Assembly: GCF_027887165.1 (NCBI RefSeq)
Contig: NC_077232.1
Span: 84,970,541-85,034,540 of the forward strand
DNA from: Monodelphis domestica
Taxonomy: Eukaryota; Chordata; Mammalia; Didelphimorphia; Didelphidae
Direction: 5' to 3'
Length of the DNA: 64,000 nt
Shown one piece after another: positions 63,690-64,000 of this stretch (position 1 is the stretch's first letter; the number at the start of each line of letters is the position of its first letter). The notes beneath the pieces are model-generated. The model worked only from the letters and a program-made list of their open reading frames with translations. It was not told the origin of the DNA and did no database searches. The position numbers and the translations under genes were made by a program.

Positions 63690-64000
63690 CAGTTGGTATT
63701 TGTTGATAAATGCCCTCTACCATCTGGCCTTCAGCAACCTTTCCAGAGTTGTTCTACATGAATCTCTTTCATCATACTCTACTGTTCAATCGAATTTGAT
63801 ATCTTGCTGTTCTTCACCTGTGTCTTCCATCTTTCAGTCTCTGCCTTTGCACAGACTTCCCTTTAAGCTGGGAATGAATTCCTTTCTCATCTCTTCTTCT
63901 TAGATCTAATTTCCTTCAAAGCTCAGCTAAAATGCCACTTCCTACATGCCGCCTTTGGTCCTGAAACCCCCCAGCTGCTTGTGTCTCTTCCCACCCCAAC
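63690..64000 (+). mobile_element. LINE L2 3' region, cut by the window edge
   Basis: CTCTGCCTTTGCACAGACTT, CTGGGAATGAATTCCTTTCT, CTTCAAAGCTCAGCTAAAAT, GCCACTTCCTACATGCCGCC and CCCCCCAGCTGCTTGTG, in L2 order. Confidence 0.8.

Larger units (their letters stand above)
60414..64000 (-). other. HTRA3: HTRA3 intron 2, 3' part (at least 3,587 bp)
   Basis: Runs off the window. It contains the repeats listed next; 62640-63280 has no recognised element except an L2 scrap near 63140-63200. No exon 2 or exon 1 sequence was found here. Confidence 0.8.

Noticed and set aside
60414-64000. HTRA3 exon 2 (expected ...ELFLR end) or exon 1 with IGFBP/Kazal cysteines
   Set aside because: No matching minus-strand sequence was seen, so these exons lie outside the window.

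Overview
The window is nuclear DNA from a mammal, almost certainly a marsupial. It is AT-rich and CpG-poor, contains one spliced gene, and is crowded with tRNA-derived SINEs of the types typical of marsupials (MAR1-like, and a second type with an RTE/BovB-like tail). It also holds old MIR/THER1-type CORE-SINEs, L2 and CR1/L3 fragments and marsupial-style L1 3' ends. The species cannot be fixed from this sequence. Repeat family names come from recognition of motifs, not from a database search, so treat them as structural labels.

The only protein-coding gene I can support is HTRA3 (serine protease HtrA3), on the minus strand. Exons 3 to 9 lie between 60413 and 39604. They give the C-terminal 291 residues, equivalent to human residues 163-453 with no net length change. 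All seven coding segments are open, phases agree across every junction, and all splice sites are GT-AG. The catalytic triad is present: His and Asp in exon 3, Ser in exon 5. The PDZ domain is spread over exons 7-9. Exons 1 and 2 (signal peptide, IGFBP-like and Kazal-like region, start of the protease domain) must lie beyond 64000. A 3' untranslated region of about 0.6-1.1 kb probably runs to near 38525.

Positions 1-38500 look intergenic. In human the next gene downstream of HTRA3 is ACOX3, but no ACOX3 exon was recognised. This part holds three solo-LTR-like fossils (757, 8288 and about 16790-17667), two decayed copies of a LINE ending in a C2H2-like finger, an internal L1 fragment (34566-35560) and several L1 tails. 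It also has a 268-bp homopurine tract, a CpG-enriched patch at 32.8-33.6 kb with an 88-bp-period duplication, and a minisatellite at 37.7-38.3 kb grown from an L2/MIR tail motif.

The introns are repeat-filled: intron 6 (10.06 kb) carries more than fifteen insertions. Several SINEs keep clean target-site duplications or sit inside older repeats, giving a relative insertion history. No novel multi-gene system was found. The most interesting items are the recurrent L2/MIR-tail minisatellites, the CpG patch, the unclassified sequence present twice at 61.6 and 63.3 kb, and the exactly length-conserved HTRA3 with a lineage change at the exon 7/8 junction.
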